Origin: Brachypodium distachyon
Taxonomy: Eukaryota > Streptophyta > Magnoliopsida > Poales > Poaceae
Length of the DNA: 64,000 nucleotides
Direction: 5' to 3'
NCBI RefSeq assembly: GCF_000005505.3
Contig: NC_016135.3
Span: forward strand, 25,390,613-25,454,612
This document shows, piece after piece, positions 8,890 through 20,595 of the stretch. Made by a program: the position numbers and the translations under genes. How positions within the stretch are numbered: the first letter of the stretch is position 1; every line of letters begins with the position of its first letter. The notes under the pieces were generated by a model that was not told the DNA's origin, ran no database searches, and saw only the letters and a list, made by a program, of their open reading frames with translations.

Positions 8890-9251
8890 TGTCTATTCAA
8901 ATTGTATCTTATTGTATACTCCATTTTTTTAGAGAATGTTGGCCATGAATGAACTCCTGCTTATGTGGTATTTTCTTCAAGAATTTTTATAAGATATTTC
9001 ATCAGGATAGAATACAAGATACATGCAAAAAAATTGTACCAAGAGATACATGAAAACATCATCCATAAAGGAAGATACATGCAACACCATGGCTGTTCAG
9101 AAAGGATCGATGTCTCAAGTTGCTCAGTACAAATTACAAAGTTTCATCAGCACACGTCAAATGCGGTGCATCAAGTTATTCCAATGGAACAGAAGCTCCT
9201 CGCAACATGCTTGGGTAACATAGTTTCTTATCTAATCGACCATTGCAAAGC

Positions 9252-10906
9252 TTATGATGTCCCGTCGGCTGCGAGAAAGGGGTTTGCAATCTCATCAGTT
9301 CCATCAGTTGGTGACACCAGCATGACTGCTGTGCCTCTACAGACCTGCAAGACAGAGTATTGGTAAGATGTATCATGTATGACAGACCACCTCAACAACT
9401 GGAAAGGTAAAATCCCATGAAAAGGATTAAGGAACCACTGGTAATACTACTTCTAGAGAAAGATTTGCACTTTACACCTCATGATAATGTGGTTTCCATT
9501 TAGGAAGACATGCTACTCAGAAGATACCGGGAATACAATTTGATAAGCATGGACCGTGACACAATTCAACATTACCAACCATGGGGGATAACATCCACTA
9601 TTAAGCCCTTCAAAATAATAAAGGACGGATTGACTCTACAAGTTAAAATCGATATTAGAAGAGTACTTACAATGAGACCAAGCTGTCTGGTCTTAGTTGA
9701 TAGTTTCAGTGGGTCATCTTGCTCTACAAAAGAAAATTGCAATACATATTATTACACATGCCTTGCAAAAAAAAAGACACTCTAAAGCAAGAATAAATGA
9801 GGTCAATATTCTCTCTCAATGTGCAAGTGACATTATGATCATGGTGTTTACAGGAAACATAACTCCACATTCATTGTAATCTATTACTTCATGCATTGAT
9901 GCATGAGCTAGTAAGATGCTAGCCTTGAAAATATTTAGTAGGGCACAATATTCTACAATCGGCACTGAGCAAACAAACAAATACAGAGGAAACAAGGATG
10001 CCAAGTGCAGTAATGCAAGGCAAAAAAAGTCCTAATTGTAGTCAGTCTGAACTCTGAATGGCTAAGAAAACTCCATATGGACGATTGAGCACAAATAAAT
10101 GAAGCCCAAATACCTCTTTCAGACTCAACTGCTTCATCCAGCACTAAGTTCAGCAATTGGTCATAGCCCTTTAAAGTTCCTGTGACTGCAAATACACATG
10201 TGCCAGGTCAGTATATCACTGCTATCAAACAACAAAGGACAAAAACGGGTTTTGTAGATCTGGAACAACTCTAGGAGTTTAAATGTCTTTCAACTACCAA
10301 GGAAAGAGACAAGTATCAAGATGTATAGATAAACAGGCCCAACCGAAAAATAGTTGCAAGGAGTAAATGATTTGCAACAAACGGTCAATATAACATGCTA
10401 ATACAAGATGGTAACCATGATTGTTCACGGTAGAAGCATGTATTGCCGGCCACATACCTGAGCTAGATAACCAGCTCACATCCGGACATATGTTTGGCAT
10501 AAACACAAAATCCACAAGCAAAATCAGGGGCATTCAAAGAACAGTTTTATATGGTGCGTCAGTAGAATTCTACTCGAATTAGTAATATACTGTATAGCCA
10601 AATACTACTGCACAGGTGATGGAGCTAAACACAAGCAAATACAGTGAGCACCTAATGGATCTGACGATGTATAGCTTAACCCAGCAAAAGTTCTTTAAAA
10701 AAAGTTTGGGGATGCGAACCAACCTTGCCGGCCGCCGGTGAGCTTCACCTGGACGCCCTTGTCGACGAACTTGGCTAGGTCGAGTGCAGTCTCCTTGCGC
10801 CCCGCCTGAGCAAAAGCAAAACAAACAACACAGACTCGCATCAACGTGGCACCACACGAATGGAGTCAGCAAACTAGTTCGAGCATCACAGGGCCAAGCT
10901 TACCAT
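9252..10906 (-). CDS. LSM7: U6 snRNA-associated Sm-like protein LSm7
   Basis: Five coding exons on the minus strand: 10906-10904, 10805-10724, 10185-10114, 9723-9671 and 9344-9252. They join in frame to 100 residues. Exon 1 contributes only the ATG, then a phase-0 intron. The protein is an Sm fold: Sm1 motif region FVDKGVQVKLTGGRQVTGTL, GYDQLLNLVLDEAVE, then the Sm2 part LGLIVCRGTAVMLVSPTDG and a tail ending NPFLAADGTS. LSm7 belongs to the LSm2-8 ring that binds the U6 snRNA 3' end, and to the LSm1-7 ring in mRNA decay. Introns 2 and 3 are about 540 and 390 bases. The gene is divergent from MRE11. Confidence 0.95.
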
Positions 10907-11269
10907 CTCGGTCCCAGCAACCCAACCGAATCCTTCGTCGACTAGCTCTCGCTCTCGCCTTAGGGACGCGAATCGAGGGAAAACCTGAGCGAATTTTTTG
11001 CCCTAGAAATCGACCTGCCGCCGCAGCTGAAGAACGCTCTCTCTCACCCGGAACCGGAGCAGCTCGGGAGTCCTGGCTATGGGCTATGGACTATGGACGG
11101 AGGCCCAGTTAGAGACATGGGCCAGGTTGCGACCTACTGGTTTGTGGGTTCCACATTTCACCGGTCCCCTAAGGCCCATGGTGCCACCAGCGAGTCAGCA
11201 ACTCTCTTCTACCCCCTCAAAAAAAAAAAGCAACTCTCTTCTTCCTCCGGTCGCTCGGTCTCCGCTGCT

Positions 11270-11330
11270 GCGCCCTCCGCCCGCCGCCGCGTACCGGTGC
11301 AGCAATCCCCAATTCCGCCGCCGTTGAAGG
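11270..11330 (+). other. Probable 5'UTR exon end of MRE11
   Basis: A pyrimidine- and CG-rich leader ends GTTGAAGG|GTGAGT at 11330, a strong donor. The next good acceptor is TGCAG at 11965, directly before the exon carrying the MRE11 start codon. There is no ATG in the leader just before the donor. This supports translation starting in the second exon. Confidence 0.45.
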
Positions 11331-11981
11331 GTGAGTCTGCGGGGGTCCGTCGTCCGACTGTTCTTGGAACCGCGACTAACACGAACGGTGGTTCTGCCCC
11401 TGAACTTCCCGCCAGGTCTCCACGGCTTCTTCCAGGCGGGTGGAGGTGGCTGTAGGAGGTGAAGGTGATTACCGTACTTATCGTCGTAGAATCCGGTGTC
11501 TCTGCGCTTGGCGTAGCATTTCCTGTTTTGGGGTGGCTTGCTGCGTGCAAGGTTTGGTATATTTGCTTTCATATAGGCGAGTGGGGCAGCTGTTCTGGCG
11601 CTTGGCACGTGTTCGACGAAACGCCTCGACAACTCCTTCATGCTTCTGCTAATCATGGTTCCATGTTTGTTATCATGGCAGTGAGATATTGATTGGACAA
11701 AGTACTCGGGCTCTAGTTGGAACCAGCACAGGGCAATGTGAGTCCTCCTGATCAGTGATAATGTCATAGTGCCGCTTCAAAAAAAAAGAAGATAATGTCA
11801 TAGTGCCTTAGTGGGACACTGGAACTGGATAAATACGTCTTTCTGTACTGGTTGTTCCTAGTTCTTCTACTCGTTGCACGGCATGACAGCAAGAACTATC
11901 CTGGTACCTAAGCTGACAGCTGCTGATGCTGTCCACCTAACCTGTTCGTTGTTATGGCACTGCAGGGAACACGATCTCGAC

Positions 11982-14900
11982 ATGCTCCGAATACTTGTGG
12001 CCACCGATTGCCATCTAGGCTACATGGAGAAGGACGAGATACGAAGGTTTGATTCGTTTGAGGCTTTTGAGGAGATATGCTCATTAGCGGAGCAGAATAA
12101 GGTTGGTAAGAGCAGTACGTTATCTTTATGTTGATCCACCTGATCATTTTGTCATGGACAGCCTATTGTCGTGCGTCATAACTGGATGAGACTGATTCGC
12201 AGGTAGACTTTGTGCTTCTTGGCGGTGACCTATTCCATGAGAACAAGCCTTCGCGATCAACCTTGGTGAAGACTATTGAGATTCTACGCCGCTTCTGCTT
12301 AAATGACCAGCCAGTGAAGTTCCAGGTTGTCAGTGATCAGACAATCAACTTCCCAAACAGGTTTAACAATAAATCTCATAGTTCAACGTTTCATTCCATA
12401 AGTGTGCTCATATTTTGAGATCACTAAAATATTCCATGTAAACTCAAGGCAATCGCAAGAGTTTCCATGGGAAAGTCCTTACTTATGCTTCCTTTTTTAT
12501 GCAACTTTTACTAATTTCATTTGTCTCTGTATCATGCATGAAAACCTTAGGGAAGATGTCTGCCAAAAACAAATTAACTTCATTTTCTGAGACGAATTTT
12601 TCCTATTGCATTAACAGATTTGGCCAAGTAAACTATGAAGACCCCAATTTTAATGTTGGCTTGCCTGTGTTCACTATCCATGGAAATCATGATGATCCTG
12701 CTGGGGTGGTATGAGCTTCTTTTTCTCTTCTTCTGAAATTTTTGGGTTTCTACTGGAACTATGTTTACCATGCTCATTCTCTGCTTTCTTCTATGCGTTC
12801 ATTCATTTTCCCTTGTTGTAGGATAACCTCTCTGCTATTGATATCCTTTCGGCCTGCAACCTTGTAAATTATTTCGGGAAGATGGACCTTGGTGGCTCTG
12901 GTGTTGGTCAAATAGCAGTTCATCCAGTACTCGTAAAAAAGGTGAACCACTTCCGTCCGAGGCAATATCATGAGCTCTCAAATATCAGTTCTGTAATTTC
13001 CTACTATTTCAGGGTACTACTACAGTTGCACTATATGGTCTTGGGAACATTAGAGATGAACGACTGAACAGAATGTTTCAGGTGCCTTTCCATTGAGTTG
13101 GTTTGGTTTGATGTTTTTTTATAATAACTTGCCACTGGAGCAAGATTTTGTTTTATTTTTTGCATCTTTATACCTGCAATGCAATCAGCCCTTAATGATA
13201 TCATATTCTGTATCTCAATACTTCAGACACCTCATTCAGTACAGTGGATGCGACCTGAAACTCAAGATGGTATGTCAGTATCCGACTGGTTCAATATCCT
13301 GGTTCTTCATCAGAACAGGTATGCAAAGCAAGTTAACAGCCACAAAGTACATTATTATGTTCATTTATTTCCATCCTTAATCCTGCTGGCTGGAAAGCAA
13401 TTTTACACTGGAACTCATACAGGATAAAGACAAACCCAAAAAGTGCTATCAATGAGCATTTCTTACCACGGTTTCTGGATTTCGTGGTATGGGGCCATGA
13501 GCATGAATGTCTTATTGACCCTCAGGTAGTAACTTGGGATTTGCTTTTGAAATTCATGTTTTTCATGGCAAAAGTGTACTGAGCACCTGCCTTCTGATCA
13601 ATTGTTCATAGGAGGTCCCTGGGATGGGTTTTCACATCACTCAGCCAGGCTCATCAGTTGCCACCTCCCTGATTGATGGTGAAGCAAAACCAAAGCATGT
13701 TCTTTTGTTAGAAATCAAGGTCAGTTTAGTAATCCTCTTCTTTCATGTTAAAAATTACATCATTGTGATCTTCAGTGTTTTCTCATTCCTTATATATTCA
13801 TTAAATAGGGAAACCAGTATAGGCCAAACAAAATACCTTTGAGGTCTGTTAGACCTTTTGAGTATGCTGAGGTATGCCACTCCTTGCTTAATACCTTTTT
13901 CGGTTAGTAAATCTCACAGGCTGAAATGTGTAGGTTGTGTTGAAAGATGAAGCAGATGTTGACCCTAACGACCAGGACTCTGTTCTTGAACATTTGGATA
14001 AAATTGTGAGTTTTCAGTTTCCATTGCTGCATTTACAACTTCAGATGTGGTCCATTTTCTTGAAAGCATGTCGGTGTGCTAGTTTGGATGGTCCAAAAAT
14101 GTCTTCTTTGCCAGTTTGTTTAGTCCGGTGTAATTCCTTGTTAAATGGAAGTGGCTTATGCTCAGTTTCATATTACTTCCTCAACTTCAGGTAAGAAATC
14201 TGATTGAGAAGAGTAGTCAACCAACAGCCAGTAGACCAGTGCCCAAACTTCCATTAATTCGAATCAAGGTAAAAGTATCAGAACTGAAGTGCTCTCCACG
14301 AAGTGATGAAGATACAAGCAATTGTAAGTTCTCATACTATTCTGCAGGTAGATTACTCTGGGTTTTCAACAATAAACCCGCAACGATTTGGCCAGAAGTA
14401 TGTTGGCAAGGTACCTTGGACACTAATCTATTAATTACTGAAGTGGCCTTCTCAAGCTTACCTGAATGGACTAATTTGATGGCTTCCTGTTGTAAGGTTG
14501 CAAACCCCCAAGATATTCTCATTTTCTCAAAAGCAGCAAAGAAGCGCCAGACTACAGGAGGAGGTATTTTTTATATTTTTTAGAAACAGTGCATTGAACG
14601 AATATCTGATTAGTGAGAGAAAATACACTGAGCTACGATTTTTTCTAACTAATTGTTTCCTTGACAATTTATTTATATATTGAAGAAAATGTTGATGACT
14701 CTGAGAAACTGCGCCCTGAGGAACTAAACCAACAAACTATTGAAGCATTGGTTGCCGAAAATAACTTGGTACTCCTTAAAACTTCATGTACTATGTTCTA
14801 TTAAGTTTTCAGGAGGGGATACATATTGGTATCCATTTTATTCTTAGTGACATGTCCTCTAGTTGTATATATGATGATCATATCATGAAACAAAGAATGG

Positions 14901-16848
14901 ATACTTTCTATATATATTAAACCTTATGCATCAATCGAGTGTTCAAATGTTCATTATTTGTTTAGTATTGGAGATAAATTTTTTTTCAGAAATATAATGC
15001 ACAGAAGTATACTTCGGGCTAGAAACTGCATCGTGTTAGGCATTGAATAACTAAAAGTTAATATGACACACAAGGCCATTTGGGTCTCATTAAACTTTAC
15101 ATGAGTTTGTACAGCCATGAGCTGAAAATTAGTTACAGTACTGTGAGACAATAGACTATTTTGTTGTCTAAGGGGCTTCCTAATTTTTTTTCTCTCTATC
15201 CATTGAATACAATCCAACTTCTTTCTTTTTACGATGGTGCATCTTTTTTGTTCTCAGAAAATGGAGATTCTTCCAGTTGATGACTTGGATATTGCATTGC
15301 ATGACTTTGTCAGCAAGGATGACAAGACGGCATTCTATGCCTGTTTGCAGAGAAATCTTGACGAAACCAGAGTATGATTCACTACCATTTTGTATTACAG
15401 TCAGTCCTGAACTTGACTGCATGATGCCTGAGAAGATATCATATGTCTAACTCCAAAATGCTTGGTTCAAAATTGCAGAAGAAACTGAATTCTGAAGCAG
15501 AGAAATTTAAAATCGAGGAAGAAGATATAATAGTCAAAGTTGGCGAGTGCATGCAGGTACAAACCTTATACTATAGTTTCAAATCAAGGTTCCAACAAGG
15601 TTACTGATTGACCATTTTACTCTGTAGGAACGCGTAAAGGAAATATCCCTCCGCTCCAAGGGTGACACGCGGTTCACATCAGGCTCTCAAAATTTGGTGG
15701 TTACAAATATTTAAGCCCTTACCCTCTCCCTCTCCTTATAGTGTATGCCATTTTTAAAATGACTAACCTGTTTATTGTTCCAATGGTACTTAAATCAGGA
15801 TACTGGAGGCAAATCTGTAACAGCTCAAAGTAGCCTCAACACTTTTAGTGATGACGAGGACACCAGGGAGATGCTTCTTGGTACCAGATCAACTAACGTT
15901 GGAAGGAAAACATCTGGATTTACTAGACCATCTAAAGATGCTACTGGTGATGCTAAAGCTGGAGGGTCCAGAAGAGGCAGGGGAAGAGGCACCAGCTCTT
16001 TGAAGCAGACCACTCTTAGTTTCAGCCAATCAAGGTTATTGAAAGTCCTTGGTTTCTAGTCTTTTCAGCATTGAACTTTTCGAGTCCGGTGTGAAGTATA
16101 TGAGAAATTTATGGATTCATACTATGGGTTGTGCTGCTCATGGGCAAATGGAACTCTAATCAGTTGTCTGTAACATTTACGTATGTTCAAATGTTTAAAT
16201 TATTCATCGCCCTTCTAGCCATTCATTCTGCAGTAAATCTTCAGCATTGACCTGACCGCCCAACATTTGCAGGGCATCTGCTGCTATCCGCAGTGAGGAT
16301 GTGGACTCATCCTCAAACGAGGAAGCGGAGATTGAAGCAAACGAAGTTGCTGATTCAGTATGTCCATTTTCTCTATTTGGTACTTATGTAGTAGTATTTA
16401 ACTATTTATACATCCATGAAAACTTGGCAACAATAATCTGGACTCCCTTTCCAAAGGACTTCATAAACTTTTTTTGTTCTTTGAATTCTCAAAGGAACCG
16501 GAGGATAGTTTCCAACAAAGTGGACGGAAAAGACCAGCTCCTAGAGGTAGAGGTAGGGCTCGAGGCACTACAACAGCAAAAAGGGGGAGAAAAACAGATA
16601 TTGCTTCCATCCAAAGCATGGTGATGAGCAAAGATGATGAAAGTGATGAAGATGACACGCCTAAGAAACCTCCTCCTCGGGTATGTGTAGCACCTCTGTA
16701 TTCTCATGGACAATTATAACCGTTGCAGTTATCTCATGAAATTGTTGCATATAGATGTAATACATATATATTGAGCAAAACTCGTTTTTTAAGATTTTGT
16801 GTTGTTTCACAGGTCACCAGGAACTATGGAGCCATCAGGAGGAGATAA
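11982..16848 (+). CDS. MRE11: Double-strand break repair nuclease MRE11
   Basis: Twenty-one coding exons: 11982-12101, 12203-12360, 12618-12708, 12822-12941, 13013-13081, 13227-13318, 13423-13525, 13612-13719, 13809-13871, 13934-14005, 14191-14268, 14348-14410, 14497-14563, 14686-14768, 15258-15371, 15479-15556, 15628-15696, 15799-16034, 16273-16357, 16495-16680 and 16813-16848. Frame is kept throughout, giving 696 residues. Metallophosphoesterase motifs are intact: [22 protein letters not shown], the LHQNR segment and VWGHEHEC. The capping/DNA-binding region follows. The C-terminus has basic GAR-like stretches ([19 protein letters not shown]) and an acidic patch. It is the nuclease of the MRE11-RAD50-NBS1 complex in end resection and meiosis. 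A few more residues could be added upstream (frame open to the acceptor at 11965), but no ATG is seen there. Confidence 0.95.
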
Positions 16849-17423
16849 TTTTCAGGAAGCACTTGCTTTGGAGAATTTAGACCTTGGTCTCAGAATACTG
16901 AACTGTTAACCTGGCAGGTGGTCTGTTTCCAGCGAACAACTAGAACGTGATTACATAATCTCGTGTATACATGCCCAGGTGTAGTAGTTAGTTTGTACAT
17001 GGCATGCATATCAGTCAGTGTGTTACTAACAATAATTTTAAGCCGACAGCATGTACGTGCACTGTGTTTCCAGGTCAAGTCTTGTCACTTACGTTCATGG
17101 CATCCTACGACCTACGTTATACAAATCATTGAAGTGAACTAACCAGAAGATCATTTTTGCGAGTAATCCTGAAAATACTGCTATTACCCCTTGTGGGCTT
17201 GTAAGCTCAAATGTGTCAACTTTGTTGCATAAGATAATCCAGGAAAAAGTCAAAACTGTCAGCTTTTTTGCACAAGATAATCCAGGAAACAGTATATCAC
17301 AGTGTAAACTTATACACGGCATCATAGTCTCAAAAACGGATAACAAGCACGTAGGTCACGTTTATCTAATCTTCTGCCGTATCCTCTGTCATATGTTCGT
17401 TGATCCAGCTCTCCCAGTCCCTA
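16849..17423. other. Convergent 3' flanks
   Basis: 3'UTR of MRE11, then the 3' flank of the minus-strand hnRNP-U-like gene. A short direct repeat is visible: AAGATAATCCAGGAAA occurs near 17229 and again near 17275. No gene or RNA was recognised. Confidence 0.5.
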
Positions 17424-19535
17424 CTAAGTGCTTGGCGGTGGATTAATGTTGTATGGAGGAAGAGGTGCGCAAGGAGGCCGCCCAGGAACTGGAGGGGGAG
17501 GAGTTCCGTAAGGACACGGCATGAAAACTTGACCATACTGCAAGCTTGTGTTGTGCCCATCTGCGATAGTTAAAAGAGAAACAAAACACGTCAGTCTTCC
17601 AAATCAACCTGGATGTATTGCACAATGAACAAGAGCTAAACACTTACCAATTGACTGTTGTTCATAGGGTCCGTAATTGCCAGAAGAACCGTACATTGCT
17701 TGAGGTAATGGTTGGGCATGGATTGGCCTTTCAGTCGAAGCTGCAGGTCCATAGCCAGATGGTCCAAGAGTCTGGTAGAAGTTCGTGTAAGCCATGGGAG
17801 CTTCAACTCTTTGGTGCAAATTTGTATTGCTAGGATTAGGATTGTATGGGCTTTCATGGGGTACATATGTACTACCGTGCACATATCCAGGAAACAGGAT
17901 AGCTGGGTAGCTTCCATAGATTTGATGTTGGTCTGTGGTACTTGGGTGGCTTGGGGGGATTTGATGTTGGTCTGTGCTATTTGTATAGCTAGGATTTGGG
18001 TAGATCGTATGGATTTGATTCTGATATGGGCCATTCAAGTAGTTTGGCTCGATTAAATGTTGTTTCTCTGCTGTACTCTGGAAACTTTGATTCCCGGTGA
18101 TGCAGCCGGAGCTTGCACACCTGTTCCATATGGGTTATCCATTGGTGGTTGAAAGCCTGTCAGAGATGATCTTGCCGCAGGAATGCCCAGAGAAACAATC
18201 CCGGTATATGTCGAGCTAACCTATAAGTATTAAAAAAAGTCAGGACATTGCTATATTTCTTAGGATCATGATGGCCTGAAGAGACCAAACTTGAGAAAGA
18301 ACAGTTGCACCATACCATTTGGTTATTAAAATTGTCATAACTGGGAGTCGAGACTCTTGGGAGCAAATGTTTCATCTCATCTAGGTTTCTCTGGGCATCA
18401 TCCCTGGAAAGCTCCACAAAAATTACCTGCACACATGAAAAAAAGGACGAGCTGGGTAATAACGTGAAAGGTGGTGAAAAGACGCATAACATCAATACTC
18501 TTATTATAATTTGTAGTAACCTCATCGAAAGGCTCCTTCGTATCAGGCATGTGCTTTGACAGTGGCAAGACAAAATTGGCTGAAAAGAGGAAAACTTAGT
18601 AAATTAGTACAGATACAGAAAAGGAAACAAGATCAAAGGTTCGCCCACTTCTAAAATATATGTTGATTAAACTAAAAGGATATTAATGCATCTAGATGGA
18701 TACCTGTCATCTGATCAACTGCTTCAGCTGGTACATCCTTGCCCATCTCCTTGAAACGTTTTGCTGCCCTGGAGTTGAGTTCACTTGGCAATGGGAACAT
18801 GACCACAGCAATCTGTAGCATACAACATACAAGCAATCCAACATTACCATTTGTTAATTCAGTAGCAACTCGTACAAAATGGCACGCCTCTCTTTTGGCA
18901 GCTTACTTTGCGGTAGTTTGCAAATGGTCTCAACTTGCGAATACGAGCACTTCTGTACACGTTTGTTTGGTCAATGATGTAATTTCGAGGGACCTTTGCA
19001 GCTCTGTCCAGCAATTTGTTGAAAATCGCTGTAGCATGATCCCTCAAACGATCAAAACGCTCGCCATAATTGTGCTTACGCAGCAATCCTGGCACCTACA
19101 AAGAGTGTCATAAACTCAAAATCAATTCAAAGTGAAACAACATATTAGTTTGAAGGTGAGCAGGATCGTGGCAAAACCTTCATTTGGTCCAATGCAAGGT
19201 TGGTTCCAAGAAGGACGAAGCGCTTCTCCGGATGTTCCTTGACCCACTGCTCTGCCCAAGTAGACTTCCCTGACGCTGGGAGACCAACCATCATCCTAAC
19301 CTCACATTCTCCCTGTTCTACAAACATGGGGCCAGACACCGCATTCCCATCTGCAAAAGCTGAGCTCCACGGCTCATAACCATCAACCGGTTCCAGCCCG
19401 TCCTCCTTGCTAAACTGCATCTCAACAATAACATTCTTCAGCAGAACATGTGGAAATATTGCCGATTCCCATTGCATTGGCCTCACAGGAGCATCAACCA
19501 AACCAAGACCCTTCTCACTTGAATCAAAATCACAC
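17424..19535 (-). pseudogene. hnRNP-U-like protein, 5'-truncated and probably frameshifted
   Basis: Recognisable exons on the minus strand: 19535-19178, 19095-18907, 18812-18704, 18579-18521, 18426-18316, about 18220-17648 and 17560-17424. The first exon opens inside a SPRY domain (GLGLVDAPVRPMQWESAIFP). A P-loop kinase-like domain follows, with Walker A GLPASGKST, FVLLGTN, and NYIIDQTNVY. The tail is rich in Tyr, Pro, Gln and Asn. Family members process or bind RNA in the nucleus and normally have a longer N-terminus with a complete SPRY domain. No upstream SPRY-coding exon was found before the neighbouring gene, and a MITE starts 16 bases away. In the sixth exon the frame from upstream meets a stop near 18065, whereas the Tyr/Pro-rich tail is in another frame; a 43-base intron could rescue it but is too short for plants. 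A missed distant exon or sequencing error remains possible. Confidence 0.65.
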
Positions 19536-19550
19536 CTATCAAAAAAAAAC

Positions 19551-19666
19551 TAGCCCCTCCGTCTCATAATTCTTGTCTCAAATTTGCCTAAAAATGGATT
19601 ATTTATTTATTTTAAACGTTTAGATACATGTAATATTTCAACAAGAATTATGAGACGGAGGGCGTA
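19551..19666. mobile_element. Stowaway MITE
   Basis: About 115 bp flanked by TA. Inverted ends: CCCTCCGTCTCATAATTCTTGT on the left (first 20 shared) and ACAAGAATTATGAGACGGAGGG-like on the right. It lies 16 bp upstream of the first surviving exon of the hnRNP-U-like gene, at the break in that gene. Confidence 0.8.
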
Positions 19667-20595
19667 CGATTGATCACCTGCATTTGCAAAGAGCTTTATG
19701 ATCCTTTGGAGCATGTACATCTGAAGAGTGCAAACATGGCAATTTTATCAGGTGCCAAGGTTTCTTTTCATTGCGTGAATCTAAAAAAACATAGTAACAA
19801 GAAAAACGCAGAATACCGTAAATTCAAACGGGATTTTAACACTGAAACTTTTATAGTGGTAAGGTAGGAACAGGAATACTCTAACTGTTACAAAATACTA
19901 CATCCATTTCAAGTTGACTGTTACACTTTATAAAGTTTGACCAATCTTATGGAAAATATATGGTACCAAATGAAAATCATTAGATACATCATAAAACACA
20001 CGGAGTATTTCGTAATACTCCTTCCGTTCCGAAATAAGTGACATGCCGGGAAGGAGAGAGTATATCTAATGATTTGACATCTCGTTTGTTTTTCTAAAAA
20101 AAAGACATGGTATGTGTTAGATCCTAAATTATGTTGTGGTTTTAGTACAAATTTGAAAGCTAAAACCACGACAAAAATTTAGGATCGAAGGAAGTAATAT
20201 ATTTTGCTCTGATCTTAATTAAAATTAAAAATATTAAATACCAAGAAAAGTCATAGGGCTGATATAACATTTTTGTTATATATGGAAGTACTTACTGTCC
20301 GTTTTGACCATCTTATAAAATCTGTCGGAATCAAACCAGTCGTGGCGCAGTCAAGCCAAACAAAGCCAGGCACGGCAACGGAGCCAAGGAACACGAAGCT
20401 GCCTGCGTGCCGTGTGCCGTGCCGCGGCGTGCGAGATCTGAAAGGCGCGAGGGAGGGAGTCGGCAAGAAGAAATAAGTAATTTTTTCGCGAAAGCCAGCG
20501 GTTGCCGCGCGTCCAAGTCCAGATCTCGTCCCGGATCCCATGCCCGCCGGCGCCGCGCCGTTGTCCCACTCCCCCCCGCAGCCGGTGTGGTAATA
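19667..20595. other. Intergenic DNA with MITE fragments; GAUT promoter
   Basis: AT-rich spacer holding several short pieces of MITE-like sequence: an inverted pair near 19890-20010, a 47-bp remnant at 20013-20060, and an inverted ATTTAGGATC arm pair near 20125-20195. From about 20330 the sequence becomes GC-rich, as a grass 5'UTR/promoter of the GAUT gene. No SPRY-coding frame was found on the minus strand. Confidence 0.5.
20013..20060. mobile_element. Minimal Stowaway remnant
   Basis: It reads TACTCCTTCCGTTCCGAAAT, then a short centre, then GGAAGGAGAGAGTA. These are the two ends of a Stowaway element with almost no interior, so an internal-deletion derivative. Assignment is by termini. Confidence 0.5.

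Noticed and set aside
11874..11981. Upstream in-frame extension of MRE11 from an ATG at 11874
   Set aside because: It crosses a good acceptor at 11965 and encodes sequence unlike the MRE11 N-terminus; it is probably 5'UTR intron.
18070..18115. A 43-base intron (donor CAG|GTGTGC, acceptor TTTCCAG) restoring the hnRNP-U-like frame
   Set aside because: Shorter than the practical minimum for plant introns; a frameshift is more likely. Kept as a thing to test.
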